A DNA stretch of 64,000 bases from Maylandia zebra (Eukaryota; Chordata; Actinopteri; Cichliformes; Cichlidae): contig NC_135179.1 of assembly GCF_041146795.1 (NCBI RefSeq), forward strand, positions 16,103,547-16,167,546, in the 5' to 3' direction. Position 1 is the stretch's first letter. Each line of letters starts with the position of its first letter. The notes below the pieces were generated by a model. The model was not told where the DNA came from. It ran no database searches and worked only from the letters and a program-made list of their open reading frames with translations. Positions 23,818-34,759 of the stretch are shown here, in pieces. The translations under genes and the position numbers were made by a program.

Positions 23818-25776
23818 ATGGCTGCTCATCTCATCGTTCTTCTTCTTTTCAGTGTGCTCAAAGGTCGGTCACAGGAATCATTAAAATACTTCATGTTTTT
23901 CAAAGGTTAGTGTCAGTAGATGATAAAAATAATGGCTTTTAATAATTTTTAGTTTATTCTGTTTTGTACTTAACAACACTCTAAGCGTCTACATGTACAA
24001 GAGACAAATGAAGGAAGAATGTTTTAATTAAACGTAACCAATAAAATACTTTGTTCCTGTTGCAGGAGTTCACAGCATAACTACAGTCAGTAAAGTATCA
24101 GTGGAAGCTGGAAAATCTATCTCCATCCCATGTCTCTATGAGTCACAATATATAGACCATGTGAAGTACTTGTGTGAAGGACATATATGGAGCTCCTGCA
24201 GCTATGCAGTAAAAACAAACAAACCAGACCCTTCAGGAAAATATTCAATCTCTGATGACAAAAAAGAACAAATTTTTACTGTGACTATAAAAAATCTGAC
24301 AAATCAAAATACTGATTACTGGTGTGTGGTGGAGATTAATAATGGACCGGACTGCGGACAGTATTTTCAACTATCAGTTACCAGTGGTAAGTGCACATCT
24401 CTATTAACATTTCAAATTCTTTACAATGTCGTTTTTTGGAAAAAAAAAACAAAAAAAAAAAAACATTTTTTAAGACTGAGTATGCACTTGTCATTCAAAG
24501 CTAATGAGAATCAACATGAAATCTTAATCACCTATATTCTTTTTATTCAGCACTGAAAAAAGTATTGGCATTTTGGGTTTTTTGCTTTCTTTAAACTGAA
24601 TTTTACTTGAAGATACCCCCAGTCTCTACGTGGATCATCAGAAGATTACAGGATATATTGGAGAAAACATAACTATTAGATGTCACCCGAGTAACTCTGG
24701 AGAAATGAAGTGGTGCAGGCTGGGCAGGAACTGTGTGACAGGATCATCTGGATCCATAGATGGAACAACAGTGACCACTCATATGAGAGACCCAGATGTT
24801 TCCACAGTGACCATGACTGGACTAAGGTCAGAGGACAGTGGCTGGTATTGGTGTTCTGAAGGGGACATTCAGATACCAGTATATTTAAATGTTACTGAGA
24901 AACCGATTAAGAGTGAGTATTGCAAGTTATCAAAGATTTTACATGTAAATGAATTCAATACTTTTATAAATATTTGTACTTTAGGTTTGTAACTGTTACA
25001 GTACTCTTGTTATAATGTTCTACTATGTTCTACTTCTATATCTACTACTCATACTGTTGCCATAAGTGAAACAATTATCAAAATGGAACAATTCTACAGT
25101 ACAAGAAAATAAAGAACACAGGTCAGATATTTTTTTATATTTATTTGCAGTATTTAGACGTAAAATATTTTAAGGGATTATGCATACAAATTTTTACGGA
25201 CACTATTATTACTTGTTAAAGTAAACTAAATTATGTTCTCAACCTGTATGTTGCAGAGCTTCATATGACACAAAGATCCTCATCATCCCTCTGAGTGTGT
25301 TGGTCTTGATTTTAATTATGGTGTTGATCTGGTTTATACTGAGTCACAGTAAGTCTTAATGGAGCTTGATTTCAATCCACACTAAATTTTCTAATGAATA
25401 TTAAGAACTGAATTAATAGTTAGGTTATTGAGCATTGTTACAGTGAGTCAGTAACGGCAATTTTGTTTTGCTAGAGAAGCGCAAAGTAGAATTATCAGCG
25501 ACAGCAATGGTAAGTTATGCTGATTTATTTCTCTGTGTGCACGGTACATGATACTAAAAACATATTTATGGCAGATGTTTTAATTGTGTTATGTTCTTCA
25601 ATGAAGACTGGAGAGGATGTAAGATACTCTGAAATTGGACTCAAAGAAAATAGTTCACCCAGGGTAAGTGCTATCAAGAAATCAAGTTTCCAATTTTCAG
25701 CAAAGATTTCATCTGAGTGCTTGCTACAGATCCAGACTATTTGATAATGAAAATCCTCATAGGGTAAACTGTTCTT

Positions 25777-25807
<31 letters not shown>

Positions 25808-28800
25808 TTACAACTCACAAAATAAAACAACATCAGATGAAATGAGAGCATGAGTCACAAAGCTGTATTTTGCTTCTGGAGATTCAAACCTCTGTCCCTT
25901 CTTGTTCACTTAAATATTGGTATTTTATTAATTTTGGCACCCTGCGCTTGCTACAGGGCACTCAGTGTGTCTAAATGCATTGTATTATGCTCATTTCATA
26001 CAGGTGGACAAAGAAGTGATATACTCTGAAATTAAACCTAAGAAAAAAAGTTCAACCAAGGTAACCAACTGCAGTGCTATCAAGAAATGTTTACAATTTT
26101 CAGTGAACATATTGGCCATCTGAAAATATACAGTAGGTGTAGACTTCTTGATGCATGCTCAATCATCCAGGTAAGTAAATCTCCAAAAGTCGATTCTGTT
26201 CATGTGGATGTAGCGTTTTCAGTGGGAAAAACGTTTTGTCACTCATCCAAGTGACCTCTTCAGTCTCAGCTGACTGCAGGTTTCCCCAACCTTATAAACA
26301 GTACATTTGCATAATGACCGAAACTAGAAGGAACAATGGGCTGGGAGTTCAGTTCCTTGACCACTAATACAAATACTCATGACCATTGATCAACAACCAC
26401 CGATCAAAGACCGCTGATCAATGGCCATGAGCACCATTCACATAGAGTTGGGGAATGGCTGCAATCACAGCATTGTAAGATGGCGAAAGATGTACTCTTA
26501 GGCCCCCTCCTCGATTCAGAAATGGTCTTTCCCTTTTCACGTAAATGTCTCCCATTACTGATGGAAATCTCACAGTCTAAGAAGGCTAACCTGCCACTTT
26601 TCATATCCTCTCTGGTGAATTTGATGTGTCAGTCCACCGAGTTAATGTGATCCCTGGAATGTGGTACGTACTGAGATTTAATTTTCACCCAGGTGTCATC
26701 CACATACCTGAACCAATGACTTGGTGGTGTAGGATAACAAAGCCCTCTTTTCCACTTCGTCCATGTACAAAATGGCCACGATGGGTGAAACTGGGGAGCC
26801 CATGGCACACCCATGTTTCGGACTGCAGAACTGACCCTTGTATGTGAAGTAGGTGGAATGAAGACACAGTTCCAAAAGCAAACACACTCGGTCGATGCTG
26901 AGGTTGGGGTCATCCTGTAATCTCTAATGAACTACCTCCAACGCTGACTGGGATGCAAGTGAAAAGAGATGTAACATCGTACGAGACCATGGTTTCATCT
27001 GCCATCATAGTGACATCTCTCACCTTCTCAACAAAAGCCAAGGTGTTCTGGATGTGGTGTTCAGAGCTGCCTACCAGCGGGGTGAGATTCAAAGCCACAA
27101 ACTTAGAAATGTTATAGGTGACCGAGTTGATCATACAGACAATTGGTCTTAAAGGTGCACCCTGTTTATGTATCTTTGGTAAACCATACAGACTTGGTGT
27201 AGACTCCCCTGGGTACAGCCTGTGGTATGAGGTCATGTCGATAGCCTTGTCTTGTTCTAACTGCTTCAGACAGTCTATCAACCTCTTCCTGTAACCACTT
27301 CCTGGGTCTCGTTTCAGGGGCTCATAAGTATTTTCGTCACTGAGCAATGACACAATTTTCTCATGATAGTCTTTCTGGTTTCGCAAAACTGTGCACCTAC
27401 CCTTGTCTGCCGGAAGGATGATAATGTTGTTGTCATTACTAAGTAATGTGAGTGCCTTCCTCTCCTCCATGGTGATGTTGTCTGCTGGAGGCTTTGCATT
27501 CCTGAGAGAGGCCCAAACTTTCGTCTGTAGTTGCTCTGCTTCTACTTCTGCAATATTGTTGTTTCGACATTGCAGTCAGTTTAGACTGAAGAAGTCAAAG
27601 ATGAGTGACGAAATGTTTCTCCCACTGAAAACGCTAGGTGCAGATGAATAGAAGCAACTTTTGGAGATAGGTTTAGTCTATTAGAGATTGATTACTAATA
27701 TGTTACCTCATATAGTAAACTGTTCTTGTGTGTATTTTATAACTTGTAAAACACAGCAACAGCTACCAGAAGAAGACATAATTCATAAAGCTATATTTTC
27801 CTTCTGATAATTTAAACCTTTAACTCTTATAATGAATTTAAATATTTATATTTTTTGTCACAACCCGGCTCATAGGAAGTGACAAACAAATGGGAGACCA
27901 CACACAGGCTTTTAAAGACTGTAAGACACATTTAATGAAAATAAGGTAAAACAACTTAAACACAAGTTAAAGGACATAACAGCCATAACTGAAACTTCCA
28001 AATAAACATAACACGTGCCAGAGGGAGCCAAAAGCCAGCCCCCCTGGTTCAGTCAAGGTGTCTTTATATACACTGGGACTGGCCTCTCAGGTGTGCTGCA
28101 TCAATAATTGGGTCAGCTCCACCTACCTGCAAGAAACAGGAAAAGGAAAAAGAAAAACACAAGGCCAGCCCACTGGCCGTCACACTTCCCCCCAAAGAAC
28201 AGCGTCTCACCCTGAATTGGCAAACACATTTACATTATGAATTTGCAGCTAGAAGAACTAACATATTTTAAATTCATAACATATACACACACACATGCAC
28301 CCTCACTTTCAACACCTTTTGTATGCTCAAAAATCATCTTCAGTTCAACTCCAACCTCAGCAACCTTGGTACCTAGGAGCAATTTAAGAGGAAGGAAAAC
28401 GATACTGGAGAGGACATACTTCAAGCATATGAGGAGTGAAGCTGCTGGTTACAAAGGGGCACGGGACAAAGCATCTGCCAAGACATTATCTTTGCCCTTA
28501 ATGTGCTGGATATCCAAATTGTAAGGCTGCAGAAAGAGAGCCCACCGCATGAGCCTCTGATTTGGGTTCTGCAATGTGTTCAAGAAAGTGAGAGGGTTAT
28601 GGTCAGAAAATACCTCAATTGGCCGAGCAGAATCTAAATATACCCTAAAATGCTGCAAGGCCAAGACTAATGCCAAAGCTTCCTTCTCAATGACCGAATA
28701 ATTCAGCTGATGGGAGTTGAACTTCTTGGAATAGAAACTAACTGGATGTTCCGTACCTTGCTTGTCAGCTTGGACTAGAACAGCACCTGCACCAATGTGG

Positions 28801-31800
28801 CTTGCATCCACATACAGCTTGAAGGGCTGATCCAGACGAGGGGCTAAAAGCACAGGTTCAGAGCACAGTAAAGCTTTTACATCCCAAAAAGCTTGCTGGC
28901 ATGCTGCAGACCAAATAAACTTTACCTTGGCCCTCAACAAATCAGTCAGAGGAGCAACCACTGTTGAGAAGTTTCGACAAAAACAGCGATAATACCCGAC
29001 CAGACCCAAAAATCTCATGAGTTCTTTTTTTGTTACCGGAACAGGGAACTCTTTGATGGCCAACACCTTTGCATCAACTGGCCTCACATAACCTTGGCCC
29101 ACAACCTTACCAAGATAGGTCACAGTTGCTTTTGCAAATTCACATTTTGCCAGGTTGATAGTCAGATTTCCCAGAACTAATCGTTCAAACAGAGTGCGAA
29201 TGCGATCCAGATGATCCTCCCAGGTGTTACTATATACCACCACGTCATCTAGGTAAACAGCACAGCCTTCCAGCCCATTAACAACCATATTCATGAGTCG
29301 CTGAAATGTAGCTGGAGCATTGCGTAAACCAAAACCCATGACTGTATATGAATAAAGACCAGATGGCGTGATGAAAGCAGATATTTCCTGAGCTCTGGGA
29401 GTCAGCGGCACCTGCCAATATCCCTTCAACAGATCAAACTTGCTCACATATTCTGCTGCACCAACTTGGTCAATACAGTCGTCAATATGAGGCAAGGGGT
29501 AGGAATCGGGTTTGGTCACTGCATTTACCTTACGAAAGTCTGTGCAACAACGTGGTGATTTATCAGCTTTTTCAACCAACAAGCATGGGGAAGCCCAGCT
29601 TGATGACGACGGCACTGCAATGTTGTTTTCCAACATGTAATGAACTTCCTTATCGATTATTTTCCTCTTTTCCTCAGAGACCCTGTAGAACCTCTGCCGA
29701 ATTGGTTTTGTATCACCCACATCAATATCATGCTCTATCAAAGTTGTTTTAGAAGGTGTGTCTCCAAACAAGGTTGGATACCTTGTAATTAATGCAGACA
29801 ATTCTGCACATTTGTCAGCAGGCAAATGGCCCAATAGCACATCCAAGTTCTGAAGAGATTCTGAATTCTTCAGACGGCCAAGCAATAAGGGATCATCAGG
29901 TGCTGCCACATCCTCCCCCCCACAAACTGACTTCGCCACTGTACAAGCCGACAACCCTGGACTCGATGTAGAAGGAGAAACGAAAGAGCCCGACAGACCG
30001 ACGGATAAGGGACGAACATGATAGGGTTTCAACAAATTAATATGGCAAAGTTGATTTCTTTTCCGGCGATCCGGGGTATCAATCAGATAATTCTGTTCAG
30101 ACAGTTTTTGTACCACAGTGTAAGGCCCAGCAAACCGTGCCTGGAACGGTGACCCTGCAATCGGCAGTAAAGCCAAAACCTGGTCACCTGTACTAAACTG
30201 CTGCTCTCCAGAACGCCGGTCATAAAAATATTTCATCTTGACCTGAGCCTTTTCAAGGTTTTGTTTGGCCAACTGACCTGCCACATACAGTCTGTGCCGA
30301 AAACCATTAACATAATCTATCAAGTTCACTGGTGGTTCACCTGACAACCACTTATCGCACAGCGCTGTCAACGGTCCCCGAACTTTGTGACCAAAGACCA
30401 AGTCATTTGGGCTAAACCCAGTACTCTCCTGGCACACTTCACGCGCTGCCAACAGAAGCCACGGTAAACCTTCCTCCCAGTCACTCCTCATTTCGGTGCA
30501 ATAGGCACGTAACAAGGACTTCAGTGTTTGGTGGAAGCGCTCTAAAGCACCTTGGCTCTGTGGATGATAAGGAGAGGCTTTATTATGCACAATATTCAAC
30601 AGCTCAAGAACTTGTGCAAAAAGATGTGACGAAAAGTTTGATCCCTGGTCACTCTGAATAATCTTCGGTATGCTAAATACAGAAATAAACTGTGTCAAAG
30701 CCTTCACCACAGACTTAGCTGTGATGGTACGCAACGGATATGCAGCAGGATAACGCGTAACTTGGCACATTACAGTTAACAGATACTCCGAACCAGATTT
30801 TGATCGAGGAAGAGGGCCCACACAGTCAATGATCAAATGTTCAAATGGGTTACTCACAGCAGGGATGGGACAAAGTGGAACAGGTTTAATAGACTGATTT
30901 GGCTTACCTACAATTTGGCAAGTATGGCAGGTCTTAATGTAAGCTGAAACATCACGCTTAAGACGTGGCCAAAAGAAGTAGCGCAAGATGTAATTATAAG
31001 TCTTCGTCACTCCCAAATGCCCAGATTTGTCATGAGAACACTTCAACACCTCGTCACGGTATTTAGTTGGAACCACAATCTGGACAACTGGACTCCCAAC
31101 ACAGTCCAACCCTTGCGGAATCCACCTACGGACTAGTACCTCCTTCTGCAGAAAATAACCAGAGGCCGCACTTCTAGCGTCATCACTAGGTTGCACTTTG
31201 TGAAACAGCTCAGTCAGTGAAGCATCAGCACGCTGTGCGTGAATTAACTCTTGCTGGGAAACTGACAAATGTTCAGGAACAATCAAATCTGGTTCAACCT
31301 GACACTCTTCTGCTTGAGTTACAGGCTCTGCATCCCTTTTAGCTGCAGCCCTCGTAACAGCACAAGCTGCAAAGTCAGAAAAACCCTGTTCACACTCATG
31401 GGACTCATTCAGAACTCTAGATTTAACAGGTAAAGAATTGTCAGCCCAGACTCGATTTCCAGCCAAATCATTCCCCAAAATCACATGTACGCCCTCAAGT
31501 GGCAAAGCAGGACGAACACCAAGGCAGATATCATCATCCACAAAACTGCATGACAGCCTGACCTTATGCAATGGGGCACAGATAGTGGTTAAACCCATGC
31601 CTTGAACAAGCACACACTCACCAGTATCAGTAACCTGTGAAAATGGCAACACGGAGGCTAAGATAAAAGAATCCTTCGCGCCTGTGTCACGCAAAATCTT
31701 TACAGGAACTTTATGATCATCACCCGGGAGTGATACAAACCCATCTGACACAAAATCCTCAAACCCCGAATAGCTCTCTGAGTCAGACTTAGTCGAAACT

Positions 31801-34363
31801 GGCGTCTCCCGAGAGACTACTGAAATTTCCCGAGCAGGAATGGTAAGAGCCGCAGGCTTAACCTGTTTACCTGTACGTGCCAACTTGCTTTTCAACAAGG
31901 GACATTCTGCTTTCCAGTGTCCATCGCCATGGCAGTAGTTGCATGCTTGACCAAACTTACTGGGCTTCACACCACCAATGGCCTTCGCAGGGTCCGATGA
32001 CATAAACTTAGTTTGACCAAAAGCTCTAGCGGGAGCACCAACTGAAAAACAGTTTCTACCAACCTGCCCCTTATGTGCCAAGATATATTCATCTGCCAAT
32101 TTAGCAGCGTCAGAAACGGTTGTCACTTCCCGTTCGGCAATGTAAGTGGCAACCACAGGAGGAACACACTCTTTAAACTGCTCCAATACCATCAACTCAC
32201 ATAAAGCCTGGAAAGTTGTCACTCCCAGTGCCGAACACCATCTGTTGAAGTGTTTAGTTAAATCCCTCGCAAACTCTATATGCGACTGCTTATCAGACTT
32301 CCTCCATGATCTGAAACGTTGACGGTAAGCTTCTGGTACCAACTCATATGCCTTCAGAACTGCATCTTTAACAGTAGCAAAACTCTGACAATCAACTGCA
32401 CTGAGTGCTGAATAAGCTTCCTGAGCCTTTCCAGTCAACACAGACTGTAACATAATCACACAGTCAGCTGCTGGCCATCCTCTCAATTCAGCAATGCGTT
32501 CAAAAAGGGAGAAAAAGGCATCTGGCTCTCTTTCATCAAATTTCGGCACCAAGCGCAAATTACGCACGACATCAAAAGTTTCAACTCCTTGTGGAGAAGA
32601 CTCTTTAGCCTCAACACCACCTGATAACTTGCCCGCTTTGATTAGGTCTAACCGATACTGCTCTAACTCCAACTTTTCCTTTTCTAAAGAATACCTTACA
32701 CGGTCTTTCTCCATTTGTAAGAGTAACAACTCCTTTTGCTGCTCAAAAGACAAAGCAACGGCAGTTGAGACCACAGACTGATCAACCTCAGCCACTAAGG
32801 TCTGCATTTTACGTGACAACACGCCTTTCTTTACTAATGCAGCCTTCAACACTCCTTTAATCTCATCTTTCAACCGTTTATCTCCAATGTCGACATCGTA
32901 ATGTTCAGCAAGTTTCAGGAGTTGTTCTTTAGTACAACTATTCAAGAGTTCCTCCGATGGAGACTGAACAAAAGCATCAACAGTAGCCATAACAGCAAAG
33001 TATTGATTCTCGACATGCAATTTAAAACAGCACTCTCCCACTAACTGCCTAACCAAAATCTACTTAACTAAAGCCTAGTCTTCATGCAGTTACTTACGGT
33101 GGGTACTTATGCACTAAAAACCACCAGGAAGAGAAAGGCAACTGCACAAACAGCGACCCCCTCAATCCTGGGGACGTGCTCCCGAGACAACTGCTCTAAC
33201 CGTGTTCACCGCAACAGAAATTTCAATGAATGTTTCTCGAGGGAGAAACACTCCTTCAACCTAACAGGGAAAGCACTGATTTCAACTTTGCATATTCAAT
33301 AATCAACACAGCTCATACGCTCCAAAGTTGACACAAGACAGCACATCAACACTAGCTCAAGTCTACAGTAAACAGTATTAACATGACTGCCTCCACTCAA
33401 TCTGCCTAACCCAAATGGCCTCCCAAACACAATACACAGCAGACCCAAAATATCAAAGCACCACAAATAACCAAACTGATCAGCAATCAACTCAACAATT
33501 GCCTACAAGGCAAGACCTAGCCAAGACAAGCAGCTGCAAACAGACCAGCTCTCAATCAAATTTTAGAAAGCTTACCAAACCAGGACGATCCCAAACGAGC
33601 CCCCATTTGTCACAACCCGGCTCATAGGAAGTGACAAACAAATGGGAGACCACACACAGGCTTTTAAAGACTGTAAGACACATTTAATGAAAATAAGGTA
33701 AAACAACTTAAACACAAGTTAAAGGACATAACAGCCATAACTGAAACTTCCAAATAAACATAACACGTGCCAGAGGGAGCCAAAAGCCAGCCCCCCTGGT
33801 TCAGTCAAGGTGTCTTTATATACACTGGGACTGGCCTCTCAGGTGTGCTGCATCAATAATTGGGTCAGCTCCACCTACCTGCAAGAAACAGGAAAAGGAA
33901 AAAGAAAAACACAAGGCCAGCCCACTGGCCGTCACATTTTCAACAACACTGACACCTTGCAGTAGTACTAGAGTGCTTCAATATTGTAACACACTACGGT
34001 TGCAGATTTATATATAGGAATACTTTTTTCTTAAAGCTCAACAGAAGTGTAAAGTGCTCACTTTCTATTTCTGTTTCCCCCTAGAGTTTATTTGCTGAAT
34101 GTGACGTGGAACTCACGTATAGTTCTGTTGTTAAGAAACAGCGCATTAAATGGGTAAATATTAAAAGACCTGAAGCCAACCACACACTAGATGTCACTTC
34201 CCTTTATCTCTTAATTTGTTCAATTATTTTGCTTGTTGTCCTAGTGTTTCATGATTTCTTTTTTAATTTCGTCACATTTTTCTTAGCTTTTTCCCTAATT
34301 GTCCCATTTGTTTCTGTTCTCAAACAGGATGAAGGAAATTATACAGAAGTTTCGGAGCATTAG
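23818..34363 (+). CDS. CD300/pIgR-like inhibitory receptor, gene B
   Basis: Ten coding exons: 23818-23863, 24066-24386, 24613-24912, 25067-25121, 25257-25348, 25475-25509, 25607-25663, 26004-26060, 34085-34153, 34328-34363. Phases agree and give 355 codons. The product has a leader, two V-type Ig domains, a short stalk, a membrane helix and a tail with ITIM-like VRYSEI (Y290), VIYSEI (Y309) and LTYSSV (Y333), plus a last NYTEV. The stalk exon is uncertain: most of the homologous stalk of gene A is blocked here by a stop, and I used the acceptor at 25065-25066, giving a stalk of about 18 residues. Intron 8 (26061-34084) has grown by about 7.6 kb through a Penelope-like and a Gmr1-type element, both antisense. 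It has one more tail exon than gene A. Confidence 0.8.
25784..25807. repeat. GT/G microsatellite in gene B intron 7
   Basis: A GT run followed by about 18 consecutive G, close after exon 7. Such tracts are prone to length change. Confidence 0.8.
26174..27668 (-). mobile_element. Penelope-like retroelement, broken
   Basis: Minus-strand pieces of a Penelope-type reverse transcriptase occur in order: ADKGRCTVLRN and LPKIHKQGAPLRPIV (about 27415-27150), GCAMGSPVSPIVAILYMDE (about 26805-26755), YVDDTW (about 26700) and LAFLDCEIS (about 26580). They need at least two frame changes. No GIY-YIG endonuclease is seen, so the element is incomplete. About 95 bases at each end (26174-26275 and 27568-27668) form an inverted repeat, the arrangement of pseudo-LTRs in this group. 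It lies in intron 8 of gene B. Confidence 0.75.
27856..28184 (-). repeat. 3' LTR of the Gmr1-type element
   Basis: 329 bp, TGTGACGG...TTGTGACA on the minus strand. It matches 33608-33936. Confidence 0.9.
28449..32990 (-). CDS. Gag-pol polyprotein, Gmr1-type (integrase before RT)
   Basis: From ATG 32990 the frame runs 1513 codons to 28449 without a stop; open sequence extends 22 codons upstream but starts TTG. Order: coiled coil (about 85-125); capsid region (about 150-300) with YRQRFRSW and LCELMVLEQF, which resemble the SCAN domain; CCHC knuckle CNYCHGDGHWKAEC (about 348-361); aspartic protease DTGAKDSF (about 433); integrase zinc HX..HX..CHTC (about 653-692) and catalytic core with IDCVGPL, SDQGSNF and GALERF (about 721-815); RT with YLDDVVVYS (about 1250); RNase H KLYVDASHIGAGAVL (about 1390). 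All core catalytic residues I looked for are present. It would drive copy-and-paste transposition through an RNA intermediate. Confidence 0.9.
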   Translation of the reverse strand: MATVDAFVQSPSEELLNSCTKEQLLKLAEHYDVDIGDKRLKDEIKGVLKAALVKKGVLSRKMQTLVAEVDQSVVSTAVALSFEQQKELLLLQMEKDRVRYSLEKEKLELEQYRLDLIKAGKLSGGVEAKESSPQGVETFDVVRNLRLVPKFDEREPDAFFSLFERIAELRGWPAADCVIMLQSVLTGKAQEAYSALSAVDCQSFATVKDAVLKAYELVPEAYRQRFRSWRKSDKQSHIEFARDLTKHFNRWCSALGVTTFQALCELMVLEQFKECVPPVVATYIAEREVTTVSDAAKLADEYILAHKGQVGRNCFSVGAPARAFGQTKFMSSDPAKAIGGVKPSKFGQACNYCHGDGHWKAECPLLKSKLARTGKQVKPAALTIPAREISVVSRETPVSTKSDSESYSGFEDFVSDGFVSLPGDDHKVPVKILRDTGAKDSFILASVLPFSQVTDTGECVLVQGMGLTTICAPLHKVRLSCSFVDDDICLGVRPALPLEGVHVILGNDLAGNRVWADNSLPVKSRVLNESHECEQGFSDFAACAVTRAAAKRDAEPVTQAEECQVEPDLIVPEHLSVSQQELIHAQRADASLTELFHKVQPSDDARSAASGYFLQKEVLVRRWIPQGLDCVGSPVVQIVVPTKYRDEVLKCSHDKSGHLGVTKTYNYILRYFFWPRLKRDVSAYIKTCHTCQIVGKPNQSIKPVPLCPIPAVSNPFEHLIIDCVGPLPRSKSGSEYLLTVMCQVTRYPAAYPLRTITAKSVVKALTQFISVFSIPKIIQSDQGSNFSSHLFAQVLELLNIVHNKASPYHPQSQGALERFHQTLKSLLRAYCTEMRSDWEEGLPWLLLAAREVCQESTGFSPNDLVFGHKVRGPLTALCDKWLSGEPPVNLIDYVNGFRHRLYVAGQLAKQNLEKAQVKMKYFYDRRSGEQQFSTGDQVLALLPIAGSPFQARFAGPYTVVQKLSEQNYLIDTPDRRKRNQLCHINLLKPYHVRPLSVGLSGSFVSPSTSSPGLSACTVAKSVCGGEDVAAPDDPLLLGRLKNSESLQNLDVLLGHLPADKCAELSALITRYPTLFGDTPSKTTLIEHDIDVGDTKPIRQRFYRVSEEKRKIIDKEVHYMLENNIAVPSSSSWASPCLLVEKADKSPRCCTDFRKVNAVTKPDSYPLPHIDDCIDQVGAAEYVSKFDLLKGYWQVPLTPRAQEISAFITPSGLYSYTVMGFGLRNAPATFQRLMNMVVNGLEGCAVYLDDVVVYSNTWEDHLDRIRTLFERLVLGNLTINLAKCEFAKATVTYLGKVVGQGYVRPVDAKVLAIKEFPVPVTKKELMRFLGLVGYYRCFCRNFSTVVAPLTDLLRAKVKFIWSAACQQAFWDVKALLCSEPVLLAPRLDQPFKLYVDASHIGAGAVLVQADKQGTEHPVSFYSKKFNSHQLNYSVIEKEALALVLALQHFRVYLDSARPIEVFSDHNPLTFLNTLQNPNQRLMRWALFLQPYNLDIQHIKGKDNVLADALSRAPL
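33057..33587 (-). other. 5' leader of the Gmr1-type element
   Basis: About 530 bases between the primer site and the gag frame, with no supported gene. Small frames here have no domain. Confidence 0.5.
33588..33605 (-). other. Primer-binding site, tRNA-Pro type
   Basis: On the minus strand TGGGGGCTCGTTTGGGAT lies two bases inside the 5' LTR. It matches the classic tRNA-Pro primer site at 16 of 18 positions. Confidence 0.75.
33608..33936 (-). repeat. 5' LTR of the Gmr1-type element
   Basis: 329 bp, apparently identical to 27856-28184. Confidence 0.9.
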
Positions 34364-34623
34364 AGCATATTAGCTAACAAGCGTTGAAATGTGCAAACAT
34401 TAAAATCTTTTTGCAGTTTTTACTTTTTTATCTGTACCTATATTACTGAAGTATTGTCAGATAAATGCTGCAATGTGTCAGGTTGTGATGTAGTAGCTTT
34501 TTTCTTCTCCTTTTAACTGCTTTGTAACAAATTTTATTCTGCATAGCTGCAGATTTATTCAAAGAAGCATTGGCCAGTTTGCTTGTTCTTTTTCAAGATC
34601 ATTGATGTGATTCTTAGTTTTGT

Positions 34624-34629
34624 AATAAA
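34624..34629 (+). terminator. Candidate poly(A) signal of gene B
   Basis: AATAAA about 260 bases after the gene B stop codon. Confidence 0.5.
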
Positions 34630-34719
34630 AAGGGATTGTAATCATCAGCATCAACATTTCTATTTGTCTGTTAGATATATTATGTATCATTATGTTTATG
34701 AATATATTGTTTGTGGTTT

Positions 34720-34758
34720 GTATCTATCGATCGATAGATAGATCAATAGATAGATGCC
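34720..34758. repeat. GATA-type microsatellite
   Basis: Short run of ATCG and GATA units directly before the LINE relic that follows. Confidence 0.7.
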
Positions 34759-34759
34759 T

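Larger units (their letters stand above)
27856..33936 (-). mobile_element. Complete Gmr1-type Ty3/gypsy retrotransposon
   Basis: Two 329-bp LTRs (27856-28184 and 33608-33936), apparently identical, surround a leader and one intact gag-pol frame on the minus strand. TTTT occurs on both outer flanks. A tRNA-Pro-like primer site and a purine tract TTTGGGGGGAAG (28196-28185) sit at the expected places. Integrase precedes reverse transcriptase in the polyprotein, the diagnostic order of the Gmr1 group described from cod. Matching LTRs and an open frame argue for recent insertion, possibly an active copy. Confidence 0.9.

Noticed and set aside
27590-27620. Active hammerhead ribozyme in the Penelope-like terminal repeat
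   Set aside because: The CUGANGA core differs at two bases and the helix II is only about one base pair, so I keep it only as a lead.
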